Source of the DNA: an uncultured Hydrogenophaga sp.
Lineage (GTDB): Bacteria > Pseudomonadota > Gammaproteobacteria > Burkholderiales > Burkholderiaceae_C
DNA length: 64,000 bases
Assembly (NCBI RefSeq): GCF_958439165.1
Contig: NZ_OY288120.1
Span: 1-64,000, forward strand
Reading direction: 5' to 3'
Shown one piece after another: positions 37,377-46,888 of this stretch; the first letter of the stretch is position 1, and the number at the start of each line of letters is the position of its first letter. Made by a program: the position numbers and the translations under genes. The notes below the pieces were generated by a model, which saw only the letters and a list, made by a program, of their open reading frames with translations, ran no database searches and was not told the DNA's origin.

Positions 37377-38555
37377 GTGGCCGTTGGTGCGCCAGGCCGG
37401 CATCCCATGTCGACAGCCTCCGGTTCCCATCCGCTGCTCGCCCTGCTGGACATGATCGGCAGCCCCATGGTGCTGTTCGGCCCCGAGGGTCAGGTGGTGT
37501 TCGCCAACCAGGCTGCCCGGCGGCTGCCTTCCCGGCCGGCCCTGGTGTTGCCCAGCGACCCCCGGATCCGCCAGCAGGTGCGCCAGGTGATCCAGCTCCA
37601 GGTCGACGAGCCGGTGACCTTGCGGGTGCAGGTGCACGCCGACCAGGGCGTCTCGGAACTGGACTGCGCATTCCCTGCGCGCCCGGTGGCGAATCTGGCG
37701 GTGATGCTGATCACGCCGGTGGAAGCTTCCGAGGGCACCGGCAGCGGCTCGGGAGGCGATTCCGCCTTGCCCGACCGGCTCAGCCTGCCCCAGATCATGC
37801 AGCTGCTGCGCAGCGAGATCGTGCCGCCCATGCAGGCCGTCATGGCACGAGCCCACGAAGCCGCATCCGACCCCCGGGGCCTGGCCGACGGGGTGCAGCA
37901 TCTGTCGGACCGCCTGACCCGGCTGATCGATCTGGTCGACGTGTTCGGTGACGACGCCCTGATCGGTGAAGACCGGGTGCTCATGCCCGAGATGTTGAAG
38001 GCCGTGTGCACCGAACTCGTCCCGCTGACCCGCGCCCGCGGGGTCAGCGTCCTGATCGAGGACCACCAGGACCAGCTCCCGCCGGTGTACGGCAGCCAGC
38101 GGCTGCTGCACCGTGCAGTGCACGAATGCCTGCACAACGCCATCGAGCACGCCCGTGGCGGTGTGGCCGACAGCCAGCCGGTGGCGGTGCGGGTGGCCTT
38201 TGCGGTGTCGGGCCAGCACCTGCAGCTGGCAGTGCACAGCCTGGGCGCCGTCACCGCCGCGGTGCTCAACCGGCATGCCGCCACACTGTTCCGCGCGAAC
38301 CCGGGCCTGCCCGCCTCGGGGTCGCAACAGGGGCTACGCATCGGCCTGCCGCTGGCGCAACGCATCCTGCAGCTGCACGGCGGCCACCTGCGGGTCGACG
38401 ACGACGACGGCGAACTCGCGGTGCGGCTGGAAGTGCCCACCGGTGCGCCGATGCGCAACACCCACCACCTCGATCTGCTGCAGGCGCAGATCTATGCCGA
38501 AGACCTTTCAAAACTGATGGCACGCAGCCGCAAGCCCAGCAGGAGCAACCCATGA
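37377..38555 (+). CDS. PAS/histidine-kinase-like protein lacking the phospho-accepting His box
   Basis: The 392-residue protein has an N-terminal PAS-like segment (MIGSPMVLFGPEGQVVFANQAA), a helical region where a HisKA domain is expected, and a C-terminal ATPase-like domain (HECLHNAIEHA as N box, then GLRIGLPLAQRILQLHGGHL). The helical region reads LLRSEIVPPMQAVMA where SHELRTPL would be, so no phospho-accepting His is visible, and the G1 box is poor. GTG at 37377 is preceded by AAAGG at good distance; ATG at 37407 is an alternative without a ribosome binding site. It overlaps the next receiver gene by ATGA. Confidence 0.75.
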   Translation: MAVGAPGRHPMSTASGSHPLLALLDMIGSPMVLFGPEGQVVFANQAARRLPSRPALVLPSDPRIRQQVRQVIQLQVDEPVTLRVQVHADQGVSELDCAFPARPVANLAVMLITPVEASEGTGSGSGGDSALPDRLSLPQIMQLLRSEIVPPMQAVMARAHEAASDPRGLADGVQHLSDRLTRLIDLVDVFGDDALIGEDRVLMPEMLKAVCTELVPLTRARGVSVLIEDHQDQLPPVYGSQRLLHRAVHECLHNAIEHARGGVADSQPVAVRVAFAVSGQHLQLAVHSLGAVTAAVLNRHAATLFRANPGLPASGSQQGLRIGLPLAQRILQLHGGHLRVDDDDGELAVRLEVPTGAPMRNTHHLDLLQAQIYAEDLSKLMARSRKPSRSNP

Positions 38556-38938
38556 CCCACCGCATCCTCATCGTCGATGACCAGCCCGACATCCGCAAAC
38601 TCATCTCGCTGACGCTGCAGCACCTGGACGATGCAGAACTGTTCGAGGCCTGCAGCGGGGGCGAAGGACTGCACCTGGCCCAGACGCTCAAGCCCGACCT
38701 GATGCTGCTCGACGTGATGATGCCGGGCGAACTCGACGGCTACCAGGTGTGCGAGAAGGTCAAGAAAGACCCCGAGCTCGCCGGTCGCACCAAGGTGATC
38801 CTGCTCACGGCCCGAGCTCAGAAGGAAGACCTGGAGAACGGCCGCAAGGCCGCAGCGGACGCCTACCTCACCAAGGCGTTCAGCCCGTTGAAGCTGCTGG
38901 ACCTGGTCGACGAGATGCTGGCCTCACCGGCCACCTGA
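38552..38938 (+). CDS. Single-domain receiver protein
   Basis: A 128-residue stand-alone receiver: VDDQPDIRK at the start, acceptor Asp in LLDVMMPGELDG, Thr in LLTARAQ and Lys in LTKAFSP. There is no output domain. It is coupled by ATGA to the kinase-like gene upstream, and a three-PAS histidine kinase follows 33 bases on, so it may receive phosphate from that kinase rather than from the degenerate one. Confidence 0.92.
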   Translation: MTHRILIVDDQPDIRKLISLTLQHLDDAELFEACSGGEGLHLAQTLKPDLMLLDVMMPGELDGYQVCEKVKKDPELAGRTKVILLTARAQKEDLENGRKAAADAYLTKAFSPLKLLDLVDEMLASPAT

Positions 38939-38971
38939 GCCGTCTCAGCCACCTGCGTCGGGGTACCCCAC

Positions 38972-40807
38972 TTGAACAAGAACACAGCCACCGAACTGCG
39001 GCGCCTGCGTGCCATCCTGGACACCGCAGCCGACGCCATCGTGGGCGTCAGCGGCCAGGGTCGGGTGCACAGCGCCAACCCGGCAGCCGAACGCATGTTC
39101 GGCAAGTCGACCGCCGAACTGGCCGGCCAGCCGCTCGCCAGCCTGCTGCCCACGCTGGACGCGGACGCTCTGGCCCGCACCATGCAGGGCGGCATGCTGA
39201 TGCACAGCACCCAGAGCCGCATCGGCAGGCTGGAGATCAGCGCGCTGCGACACGGCGACGTGGCTTTCCCGGTCGAGGTGCTGCTCGGCGAGATCACCGA
39301 CGACCCCGAGATCCGCTACACCTGCATCGTCCGCGACCTCACCGAGATGCAGCAGGCTGAGGAATACATGATGCTGTACGGGCGCGCGGTGGACTGCACG
39401 CTCAACGGCATCTCGATCAGCGATGCGCGCCGCTACCCGCAACCCATCGTGCACGTCAATCCGGCGTTCTGCCGCATCACCGGCTATGCGCCGCACGAAC
39501 TGCTGGGGCGCGATGCCAGCCTGCTGAACGGTCCGCTGACCGACCCGGACGACCTGGCCCTGCTGGCCCGAACGGTGCAGGGCGGCGGAGAGCTCAGCAT
39601 CACGCTCAAGCACTACCGCAAGGACGGACGCCTGTTCCACAACAAGCTGTCGGTCTCGCCGGTACGCGATGCACACGGCCGCATCACCCACTACATCAAT
39701 GTGGTGGAGGACGTGAGCGGCCAGATCGAGGTGAAGCAGCGCCTGATCGAGCGCACCGCCCGGCTCAACGCCACCTTCGACCTCAGCCCCGACGGGTTCG
39801 CGGTGTTCGACGTGCAGGGCGAATTGATCAGCGTGAACCCGGCCTTCCGGGCGATCGTCGGTGAATTGCCGACCGAGTGCAGCCGCCTGCCCGATTTCGA
39901 CCGCTGGTTCGCCTCGCTCTGCGAATCGCCGGACACCTGCCGCACCGTGGCCCAGGCGGCCCACAACCACACGCACGACCGCATCGAACTGGTCAAGCCG
40001 GCGCGCAAGGTGATCGAGCGTGAAGTGCGGCGCAACCTGGGCGGCAGCGGCGAGACCATCGTCTACATGCGGGACATCACGCACCAGAGCGAGATCGACC
40101 GCCTCAAGAGCGAATTCCTGGCCACCGCCGCTCACGAACTGCGCACGCCGCTGGCCAGCATCGTGGGCTTCACCGAACTGATGCTGCACCGCGACTACCC
40201 GCCACCGAAGCAGAAGGACCTGCTGGCCACCGTGCACCGCCAGGGCATGCTGCTGTCCGGACTGATCCAGGAACTGCTCGACCTCTCACGCATCGAGGCC
40301 CGTCAGGGCAAGGACTTCCACATCGTCCCCACCCCGCTGCAGACGCTGGTGGAGGGGGTGCTGCAGAACATGTCCAGCGACGAGCTCGGGCAGAAGGTGC
40401 AACGGGGCGAACTGCCACCGGTGCTGCTGATGGCTGACGGTGCCAAGATGCACCAGGCCCTGACCAACCTGCTGAGCAACGCCTTCAAGTACTCGGCACC
40501 GGGAAGTCCGGTGGGCATCGATGCGGAAGTCGATGCCGAACCGTCCCCGGGCCGGGTGCTCATCCATGTTCGGGATCAGGGCATCGGCATGACGCCCGAG
40601 CAGCTGGGTCGGGCCTTCGAGCGGTTTTACCGCGCAGACACCTCGGGCAACATCCCCGGCACCGGCCTGGGGCTGAACCTGGTGAAAGAGATCGTCGAAC
40701 TGCACGGAGGCCGCGTCAGCCTGAGCAGCACGCCCGGCCAGGGCACCGTGGCCACGGTGCAGCTGCCGCTGGCGCCCGCCTGGGCCACCTCCGGCACGCC
40801 GGTCTGA
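38972..40807 (+). CDS. Multi-PAS sensor histidine kinase
   Basis: A soluble 611-residue kinase without membrane segments. Three PAS domains are seen: about 10-130 (AADAIVGVSGQGRVHSANPAA), 140-260 (HVNPAFCRITGYAPHELLGRD, LOV/PAS-like but with no Cys in the flavin-binding position) and 265-370 (NATFDLSPDGFAVFDVQGE). The kinase core has His388 in TAAHELRTPLAS, N box LTNLLSNAFKYS, DQGIGM and GTGLGLNLVKE. The only start that includes the first PAS is TTG at 38972, preceded by a GGGGT sequence. It ends six bases from the convergent hemW. The signal is unknown. Confidence 0.92.
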   Translation: MNKNTATELRRLRAILDTAADAIVGVSGQGRVHSANPAAERMFGKSTAELAGQPLASLLPTLDADALARTMQGGMLMHSTQSRIGRLEISALRHGDVAFPVEVLLGEITDDPEIRYTCIVRDLTEMQQAEEYMMLYGRAVDCTLNGISISDARRYPQPIVHVNPAFCRITGYAPHELLGRDASLLNGPLTDPDDLALLARTVQGGGELSITLKHYRKDGRLFHNKLSVSPVRDAHGRITHYINVVEDVSGQIEVKQRLIERTARLNATFDLSPDGFAVFDVQGELISVNPAFRAIVGELPTECSRLPDFDRWFASLCESPDTCRTVAQAAHNHTHDRIELVKPARKVIEREVRRNLGGSGETIVYMRDITHQSEIDRLKSEFLATAAHELRTPLASIVGFTELMLHRDYPPPKQKDLLATVHRQGMLLSGLIQELLDLSRIEARQGKDFHIVPTPLQTLVEGVLQNMSSDELGQKVQRGELPPVLLMADGAKMHQALTNLLSNAFKYSAPGSPVGIDAEVDAEPSPGRVLIHVRDQGIGMTPEQLGRAFERFYRADTSGNIPGTGLGLNLVKEIVELHGGRVSLSSTPGQGTVATVQLPLAPAWATSGTPV

Positions 40808-40813
40808 CCGGCA

Positions 40814-42022
40814 TCAGTCCGGCAGGAACAGCGACTGGAGATCGGACAGGAAGTCCAGACCGCGTGTGGTCGGCTGGACCCGGCCCGCATTGCGCAGCAG
40901 CAGGCCGCGCTGCTCACCCTCCTGCAGCGCCGCCTGGATGGACGACAGCGGCAGACCGGTGCGCTCCATGAAGTCCTGCAGTGCAAAGCCGTCCTTGAGG
41001 CGCAGCGCATTGAGCATGAACTCGAACGGCAGGTCGGCCCTGGCCACCTCGTCCATGCTGGCCAAGGCCTGCCCTGCCGGCGCCTGCTCCATGTACCGGC
41101 GCGGGTCGCGCAGCTTGACCGTGCGAGCCACCCGGTGGGCAAAGCTGAGCTTGCCGTGGGCACCGGCACCGATGCCCAGGTAGTCGCCGAACTGCCAGTA
41201 GTTCAGGTTATGGCGGCAGGCGTGACCTGGCTTCGCATAAGCCGACACCTCGTAGCGCTGCAGGCCGGCCTCGGTGGTGAGTTCGGTGATGCGGTCGAGC
41301 ATGGCGTAGGCATCGTCGTCGTCCGGCAGCGCGGGCGGGAACTTGGCGAAATAGGTGTTGGGTTCCAGCGTCAGGTGGTAGATGGAGATGTGGGGCGGCG
41401 CCAGCGACAGCGCGGTGCGCATGTCTTCCTCGGCCTGAGCCAGCGTCTGGCCGGGCAGCGCGTACATCACGTCCAGGTTGAAGGTGTCGAAGCTGCGCGC
41501 GGCCTCTTCCACCGCCGCCAGCGCCTGGGCACGGTCGTGGACCCGACCCAGCGCCTTGAGGTGCTGGTCGTTGAAGCTCTGCACCCCGATCGACAGGCGC
41601 GTCACACCGGCCTGCCGAAAGGCCCGGAAGCGGTCGCGCTCGAAGGTGCCCGGGTTGGCCTCCAGCGTGATCTCGGCATCGGCTTCCAGCCGCACGCGCG
41701 CACGCACATCGGCCAGCAGACGGTCGATGGATTCCGGCGAGAACAGGCTGGGGGTGCCACCACCGATGAAGATGCTGTGCACCGTGCGGCCCCAGATCAG
41801 CGGCAGCGAGGTTTCCAGGTCGGCGCGCAGGGCATCGAGGTAGCGTTGCTCGGGTGGCGCGGCGGGGCCGCTGTCACCGGCCCACTCATGCGAGTTGAAG
41901 TCGCAGTAAGGGCACTTCTTGAGGCACCAGGGCAGGTGGATGTAGAGCGACAGCGGCGGCAGCGCCTGCAGCTGCAGCGTGCCGGGCCGCATCCAGTGGC
42001 GGATGTCGACCGGATCGGTCAT
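40814..42022 (-). CDS. hemW: Radical SAM haem chaperone HemW
   Basis: HemW-family radical SAM protein, 402 residues, long annotated as oxygen-independent coproporphyrinogen oxidase but thought to insert haem into respiratory enzymes. The [4Fe-4S]/SAM motif is CLKKCPYC, followed by DFNSHEW, and IFIGGGTPSLFSPE and TRLSIGVQSFNDQHLKALGR are typical. It is the last gene of a five-gene minus-strand operon and overlaps rdgB by ATGA. Confidence 0.95.
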   Translation of the reverse strand: MTDPVDIRHWMRPGTLQLQALPPLSLYIHLPWCLKKCPYCDFNSHEWAGDSGPAAPPEQRYLDALRADLETSLPLIWGRTVHSIFIGGGTPSLFSPESIDRLLADVRARVRLEADAEITLEANPGTFERDRFRAFRQAGVTRLSIGVQSFNDQHLKALGRVHDRAQALAAVEEAARSFDTFNLDVMYALPGQTLAQAEEDMRTALSLAPPHISIYHLTLEPNTYFAKFPPALPDDDDAYAMLDRITELTTEAGLQRYEVSAYAKPGHACRHNLNYWQFGDYLGIGAGAHGKLSFAHRVARTVKLRDPRRYMEQAPAGQALASMDEVARADLPFEFMLNALRLKDGFALQDFMERTGLPLSSIQAALQEGEQRGLLLRNAGRVQPTTRGLDFLSDLQSLFLPD

Positions 42023-42621
42023 GCGAACCAGCGCTCGCGCATCAGCGCCAGCATGGCCTGTGCGGCGCGACCCCGGTGGCTGTTCGCGTTCTTGACCTCG
42101 GTCGGCAGCTCGGCAAACGTCTTGCCGAACTCGGGCAGGAACATGACCGGGTCGAACCCGAAGCCGTTCTGGCCGATGCGCTCACGCGTGATGAGCCCCG
42201 GTGCGCGACCCGTGGCCACCAGCGGCTCCGGATCGTCGGCGCTGCGCAGGGCGACCAGGGTGCTGACCAGCGCAGCGCGCCGGTCAGCGACGTGCTGCAT
42301 CTGCTCCAGCAGCGCGGTCACGTTGTGGTCGTCCCCTTTGGGATAGCCATGCTGGGTGGCGTAGTAGGCGGTGTCCACACCGGGCAAACCACCGAAGGCC
42401 TCCACGCACAGGCCGGCATCGTCGGCCAGGGCCGGCAGGCCGCTCTCGCGTGCAGCATGACGGGCCTTGGCCAGTGCGTTCTCGATGAAGGTGCGGTGCG
42501 GCTCCGGCGCTTCCGGAATGCCCAGCTCGGCCTGGCGCACCAGCTCGACGCCCAGCGGCGCAAACAGCGCCTGCAGCTCGGCAAGCTTGCCCGCGTTGTT
42601 CGAGGCCAGGACCAGCTTCAT
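42019..42621 (-). CDS. rdgB: XTP/dITP pyrophosphatase RdgB
   Basis: Removes non-canonical purine triphosphates (XTP, dITP) from the nucleotide pool. The 200-residue protein starts KLVLASNNAGKLAEL, contains the catalytic segment ADDAGLCVEAFGGLPGV and ends with FGFDPVMFLPEFGKTFAEL, all family hallmarks. The start at 42621 overlaps the rph stop. Confidence 0.97.
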   Translation of the reverse strand: MKLVLASNNAGKLAELQALFAPLGVELVRQAELGIPEAPEPHRTFIENALAKARHAARESGLPALADDAGLCVEAFGGLPGVDTAYYATQHGYPKGDDHNVTALLEQMQHVADRRAALVSTLVALRSADDPEPLVATGRAPGLITRERIGQNGFGFDPVMFLPEFGKTFAELPTEVKNANSHRGRAAQAMLALMRERWFA

Positions 42622-43346
42622 GCGCCCAGGGCCTGCTTCTGCAGGGCCACCAGCTCGGCAATGCCCTTTTCGGCCAGACCCAGCAGGGCGTCCATTTCGC
42701 TGCGGGAAAAGGCCACGCCCTCGGCCGTGCCCTGCACCTCCACATAGTGGCCGGCGCCGGTCATGACCACGTTCATGTCGGTGTCGCAGGCCGAGTCCTC
42801 GACGTATTCCAGATCGAGCAGCGGCTGGCCATGCAGGATGCCGACCGAGATGGCGGCCACATGGTCCTTGATCGGCGACTCGGCAATGCGCCCTTCGGAC
42901 AGCAGGCGCGCCACCGCATCGGCCGCCGCCACGTAGGCGCCGGTGATGCTGGCGGTGCGGGTGCCGCCGTCGGCCTGCAGCACGTCGCAATCGAGGGAGA
43001 TGGTGCGTTCGCCCAGCTTGGACAGGTCGAACACCGAGCGCAGCGAGCGGCCGATGAGCCGCTGGATTTCCTGGGTGCGGCCGCTCTGCTTGCCCTTGGC
43101 AGCCTCGCGGTCGCTGCGGGTGTGGGTGGCACGCGGCAGCATGCCGTATTCGGCGGTGACCCAGCCCTCACCGCTGCCACGCTTGTGCGGCGGCACCTTT
43201 TCCTCGACCGAGGCGGTGCAGAGCACGCGGGTATGGCCGAACTCGATCAGCACCGAACCCTCGGCGTGCATGGTGTAGCCACGGGTGATGCGCACCGGGC
43301 GCAGGGCATCGGCGGCCCGTTGGCCGGGCCGGGAAACAGCGGTCAT
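42618..43346 (-). CDS. rph: Ribonuclease PH
   Basis: Phosphorolytic 3'-5' exoribonuclease that trims tRNA precursors. The 242-residue protein has the full family sequence: RPVRITRGYTMHAEGSVLIE, CTASVEEKVPP, GWVTAEYGMLPRATHTR, and LDCDVLQADGGTRTASITG. It follows the PP2C gene after 19 bases and overlaps rdgB by ATGA. Confidence 0.97.
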   Translation of the reverse strand: MTAVSRPGQRAADALRPVRITRGYTMHAEGSVLIEFGHTRVLCTASVEEKVPPHKRGSGEGWVTAEYGMLPRATHTRSDREAAKGKQSGRTQEIQRLIGRSLRSVFDLSKLGERTISLDCDVLQADGGTRTASITGAYVAAADAVARLLSEGRIAESPIKDHVAAISVGILHGQPLLDLEYVEDSACDTDMNVVMTGAGHYVEVQGTAEGVAFSRSEMDALLGLAEKGIAELVALQKQALGA

Positions 43347-43365
43347 GGGGAGATCCTCGGAAAAC

Positions 43366-44265
43366 TCAGGAATTCTTTTCGGCGGTGCGCCGGATCGCGG
43401 CATTGATCTCGGCGATCGAGCGCTCGATGGCGGCGTCGTCCAGATCGTCCATGGTCGAGTCGGGTGTGCCCGACTGGATGGTGGAGGCGAAAAAACCATC
43501 CTCGACATCGTCGGTGGAGACACGCGAGTTCTGGTAGGCCTCGGCCGTCTCCCACTCCATGGCCAGCACCGTGACGTTGTCGCAACGCGGGCCGCCACGC
43601 TTGAGGGCGGTCTCGACCAGGTCGGGCACCGAATGTTCCAGCGCATGGCGGGACAGCTCGACCGCGATCTCGTCGTCGGACACCGTGCCCCACAGACCGT
43701 CGGAGCACAGCAGCACACGGTCACCTTGCTGCAAAGACAGCGGCCCGGACAGGTCGAACACCGGTTTGGCCGGGGAGCCGAGACAGGTGAACAGGATGTT
43801 GCGGTTGATGTGCTCGGTGGCCCGGCCCATGTGGGCCTGCTGCTCCATGTAGGAGTGGTCGCGGGTGCGGGTCAGCAGGGCACCGTCGCGGACCACGTAC
43901 AGACGGGAGTCGCCGCAATGCACCCAGTGCATCTGGCCCCGCTCCATCAGGGCCGCCACCAGCGTGGTGCGCGGCGTGTCCAGCATGCCCTTCTCGGCGG
44001 CATAACGGATGATCTGGTGGTGGGCCGCCATCAGTGCACTGGAGAGGAAGTCAGGGACTTCGCGCACCGTCGGGTTGGCGGTCTTCTGGAAGTAGGCCGA
44101 GAAGGTCTGGAGCGCCAGCTGGGCGGCCATGGCACCTTCCGGGTGCCCACCCATGCCGTCGGCCAGGACGAACAGACCGGACTCCCGCGTGTACGCGTAG
44201 CCCATCCGGTCCTCGTTGCGCTCGCGCCCACCCTGCCGGCTGATCTGATAGACCGAGAATTTCAT
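43366..44265 (-). CDS. PP2C-type serine/threonine protein phosphatase
   Basis: The 299-residue protein has the metal-binding Asp residues of PP2C phosphatases in ERNEDRMG, ADGMGGHPEG, CGDSRLY, CSDGLWG and RCDNVTVL. The PP2C domain covers about 1-235; the last 60 residues form an acidic tail with no known fold. The start at 44265 is fixed by an ATGA overlap with the Ser/Thr kinase gene upstream, making a kinase-phosphatase pair. Soluble, no signal peptide. Confidence 0.94.
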   Translation of the reverse strand: MKFSVYQISRQGGRERNEDRMGYAYTRESGLFVLADGMGGHPEGAMAAQLALQTFSAYFQKTANPTVREVPDFLSSALMAAHHQIIRYAAEKGMLDTPRTTLVAALMERGQMHWVHCGDSRLYVVRDGALLTRTRDHSYMEQQAHMGRATEHINRNILFTCLGSPAKPVFDLSGPLSLQQGDRVLLCSDGLWGTVSDDEIAVELSRHALEHSVPDLVETALKRGGPRCDNVTVLAMEWETAEAYQNSRVSTDDVEDGFFASTIQSGTPDSTMDDLDDAAIERSIAEINAAIRRTAEKNS

Positions 44266-45269
44266 CGGAATCGGGTGCCTGCCTGAGTGGAACGACCCCG
44301 CCCGGTCTTCTTGTCGGAGACGATGTTGTCGAACTGCAGCCGCATCTTCTCGGCCACCGTCAGCTTGGTGTAGCTGCGCTCGGTCTCGCGGCTGAGCTCC
44401 TTCTGCAGGGCAAACACCGACTGCGGACGCGACAGCGGGTCGAGCGACATGCACCACTCCACCACCTCGATCAGGTTGTCGGAGTAGACGCCGCGCAGCC
44501 GGGACAGGGCCAGCGAGAGCCGATCCTTCTCGAGCCGCTGCGGTGCGTCGTTGGGCGGGTAACCCTGCATGCTGGCGTAGATGCAGGCACCGATCGCGTA
44601 GATGTCGGTCCAGGGTCCCATGGACGAATCGCGCCGGTACATCTCCGGCGCCGCAAAACCCGGTGTGTACATGGGACGGATGAAGTTGCCTTCCTTGCTC
44701 AGCACCTCGCGCGCAGCACCGAAATCGATCAGCACCGCCCGGTTGTCGTCGGTGATGAAGATGTTCGCCGGCTTGATGTCGAGGTGCAGCATCTTGTGCT
44801 GGTGCACGATGCGCAGACCACGCAGCACCTCGTCGTACAGCGAGCGGATGGTCGACTCGCGAAACACCTTCTGCTTCTTCTGCTCGCGGGCCGTGATGAT
44901 GAACTCCTGCAGGGACGAGCCCTCGAGGTAGTTCATGACCATGTAGACGGTCTCGTTCTCGCGGAAGAAATTGAGCACGCTCACCACCGACTGGTGGGAG
45001 ATCTGTGCCAGCGCCCGGCCTTCCTCGAAGAAGCTCTTGAGGCCCAGCCGGTACAGCGACAGCTTTTCGGGTTGCACCTGGGGCAGCAACTCGCCCGGTG
45101 CGCGGGTGGCCAGGGATGAAGGCAGGTATTCCTTGACCGCCACCTGCTGGCCCTCGGTGTCGATGGCCAGATACACCACACCGAAACCACCTGCTGCCAG
45201 CTTGCGAACAATGCGGTAACCACCGATCACGGTGTCGGGCGGCAAGGGTGCAGGTTTGACCTTTGACAT
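44262..45269 (-). CDS. Hanks-type serine/threonine protein kinase
   Basis: A 335-residue eukaryotic-like protein kinase. It shows the Gly-rich loop AAGGFGVVY, Lys46 in VAVKEYLP, catalytic loop HLDIKPANIF (no Arg before the Asp, so a non-RD type), metal-binding DFGAA and the APE-like segment AAPEMY. There is no transmembrane helix or PASTA domain, so it is cytoplasmic. It heads the minus-strand operon with its phosphatase, rph, rdgB and hemW, and diverges from yicC. Substrates are unknown. Confidence 0.94.
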   Translation of the reverse strand: MSKVKPAPLPPDTVIGGYRIVRKLAAGGFGVVYLAIDTEGQQVAVKEYLPSSLATRAPGELLPQVQPEKLSLYRLGLKSFFEEGRALAQISHQSVVSVLNFFRENETVYMVMNYLEGSSLQEFIITAREQKKQKVFRESTIRSLYDEVLRGLRIVHQHKMLHLDIKPANIFITDDNRAVLIDFGAAREVLSKEGNFIRPMYTPGFAAPEMYRRDSSMGPWTDIYAIGACIYASMQGYPPNDAPQRLEKDRLSLALSRLRGVYSDNLIEVVEWCMSLDPLSRPQSVFALQKELSRETERSYTKLTVAEKMRLQFDNIVSDKKTGRGRSTQAGTRFR

Positions 45270-45330
45270 AATTCGGCAGGCTTCCGGAACGCGTCGTTTC
45301 GGACCACTCCTTTTGATCGGGCCCAGTGCG

Positions 45331-46239
45331 ATGGCAGTTTACAGCATGACCGGTTTCGCCACGGCCCACACCGCGCCGCAGGGCGAGGCGGGCGCCGCGG
45401 CTACCGGCAGCGGTCCCGGTCTTGAAATCCGCTCGGTCAACAGCCGCTTCCTCGATCTGGTCTTCAAGCTGCCCGAGGAGCTCCGCGGCACCGAGCCCGC
45501 GCTGCGCGAGCTGCTCAACTCCCGGCTCAAGCGCGGCAAGGTGGAACTGCGCGCCTGGACCGAAAACCGGTCCGAGCCATCCATCCGTTCTCCCGGCGTC
45601 GGCGAGCTGCAGCGCCTGGTCGGCGTGCAGGATGCCATCCGGGCATGGCTGCCCACGGCGGCACCGCTTTCGGTGGCGGAAGTGATGCAGCTGACCGGTC
45701 GCCAGGCCGCGGCACCCGGCAACCAGCACGACCCCTTGATGGAGCTGGCCACCCAGGCCCTGGACGCCCTGCTGGCGGCCCGTGCCCGGGAAGGCGAGCG
45801 ACTGGCCGCCATGCTGACGGACCGACTCGGCCAGCTGCGGACCCTGGCGCGCGAGGCAGCTCCGCTGATCCCTCAGCTGGTGGCACTGCAGCGGCAGCGC
45901 TTCCTGGACCGCTGGAATGAGGCGCTGGGCCCGGAAGCAGCCACCGTCGGGGCCACCGAGCAGGCCCGTGACCGGGCGCTGACCGAAGCCACCGCGTATG
46001 CCATCCGCATCGACGTGGCGGAAGAGCTCACCCGTCTCGGCTCGCACCTGGAAGAGATCGAACGCCTGATCCGCAAGGGCGGCGAGGTCGGCAAGCGGCT
46101 CGATTTCCTGATCCAGGAGCTTCACAGGGAAGCCAACACGCTGGGCTCCAAGTCGTCCAGCATCGAACTCACCCGGATCTCGGTCGACATGAAAGTGCTG
46201 ATCGAGCAGATGCGCGAGCAAGTCCAGAACATCGAATGA
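45331..46239 (+). CDS. yicC: YicC family endoribonuclease
   Basis: The 302-residue protein starts MAVYSMTGFA and ends with the conserved segment GGEVGKRLDFLIQELHREAN, both diagnostic for the YicC family, whose members are endoribonucleases with roles in stress and sRNA turnover. ATG at 45331 gives the family N-terminus; the frame is open upstream into the divergent kinase. gmk follows after seven bases, a common arrangement. Confidence 0.95.
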   Translation: MAVYSMTGFATAHTAPQGEAGAAATGSGPGLEIRSVNSRFLDLVFKLPEELRGTEPALRELLNSRLKRGKVELRAWTENRSEPSIRSPGVGELQRLVGVQDAIRAWLPTAAPLSVAEVMQLTGRQAAAPGNQHDPLMELATQALDALLAARAREGERLAAMLTDRLGQLRTLAREAAPLIPQLVALQRQRFLDRWNEALGPEAATVGATEQARDRALTEATAYAIRIDVAEELTRLGSHLEEIERLIRKGGEVGKRLDFLIQELHREANTLGSKSSSIELTRISVDMKVLIEQMREQVQNIE

Positions 46240-46246
46240 CCCTCTG

Positions 46247-46867
46247 ATGGAATACCCAGGCAACCTGTTCGTCGTCGCAGCCCCCAGCGGGGCTGGCAAA
46301 TCCAGCCTGGTCAAGGCACTGATGGAGCTGGACTCGCGCGTCCAGCCCTCGGTCTCGCACACCACCCGGCCCCCCCGGGGCCAGGAACTGCACGGTCGCG
46401 AATACTATTTCTGCAGCAACGAGACCTTCGACCAGATGGTGGTCCAGGACGCGTTTCTGGAATGGGCCAAGGTGCACGGGAACCGTTACGGCACCTCCAA
46501 ACAGGCCATAGAGCAGCGCATGAAGATGGGTGCCGATGTCGTGCTGGAAATCGACTTCCAGGGCGCCATCCAGGTCAAGCGCATCTTCCCCAACGCGGTG
46601 CTGGTGTTCATCCTGCCCCCGAGCTGGGAAGAGCTGCGCTCGCGACTGGAACGTCGGGCCGAAGACAGCCCGGAGGTCATCGATCTGCGATTGCAGAATG
46701 CCGCCACGGAGATGGCCAATGCCCGCGAATTCGACTTCGTTATAATCAATGAAGTATTTGAGCGCGCCTTGTTCGATCTCAAGGCCATCGTGCATGCGCA
46801 AAGGCTGCGCTACTCCGCACAGCGGATCGCCCGCAGCGAGACGTTTTCGGCGCTCAACATCCACTGA
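46247..46867 (+). CDS. gmk: Guanylate kinase
   Basis: Phosphorylates GMP to GDP, an essential step in GTP and dGTP supply. The 206-residue protein carries the P-loop APSGAGKSSL and the GMP-binding segment SVSHTTRPPRGQELHGREYYF. Full length. rpoZ follows after 21 bases. Confidence 0.97.
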   Translation: MEYPGNLFVVAAPSGAGKSSLVKALMELDSRVQPSVSHTTRPPRGQELHGREYYFCSNETFDQMVVQDAFLEWAKVHGNRYGTSKQAIEQRMKMGADVVLEIDFQGAIQVKRIFPNAVLVFILPPSWEELRSRLERRAEDSPEVIDLRLQNAATEMANAREFDFVIINEVFERALFDLKAIVHAQRLRYSAQRIARSETFSALNIH

Positions 46868-46888
46868 CACCCCAACCGGAGCCCGCAC

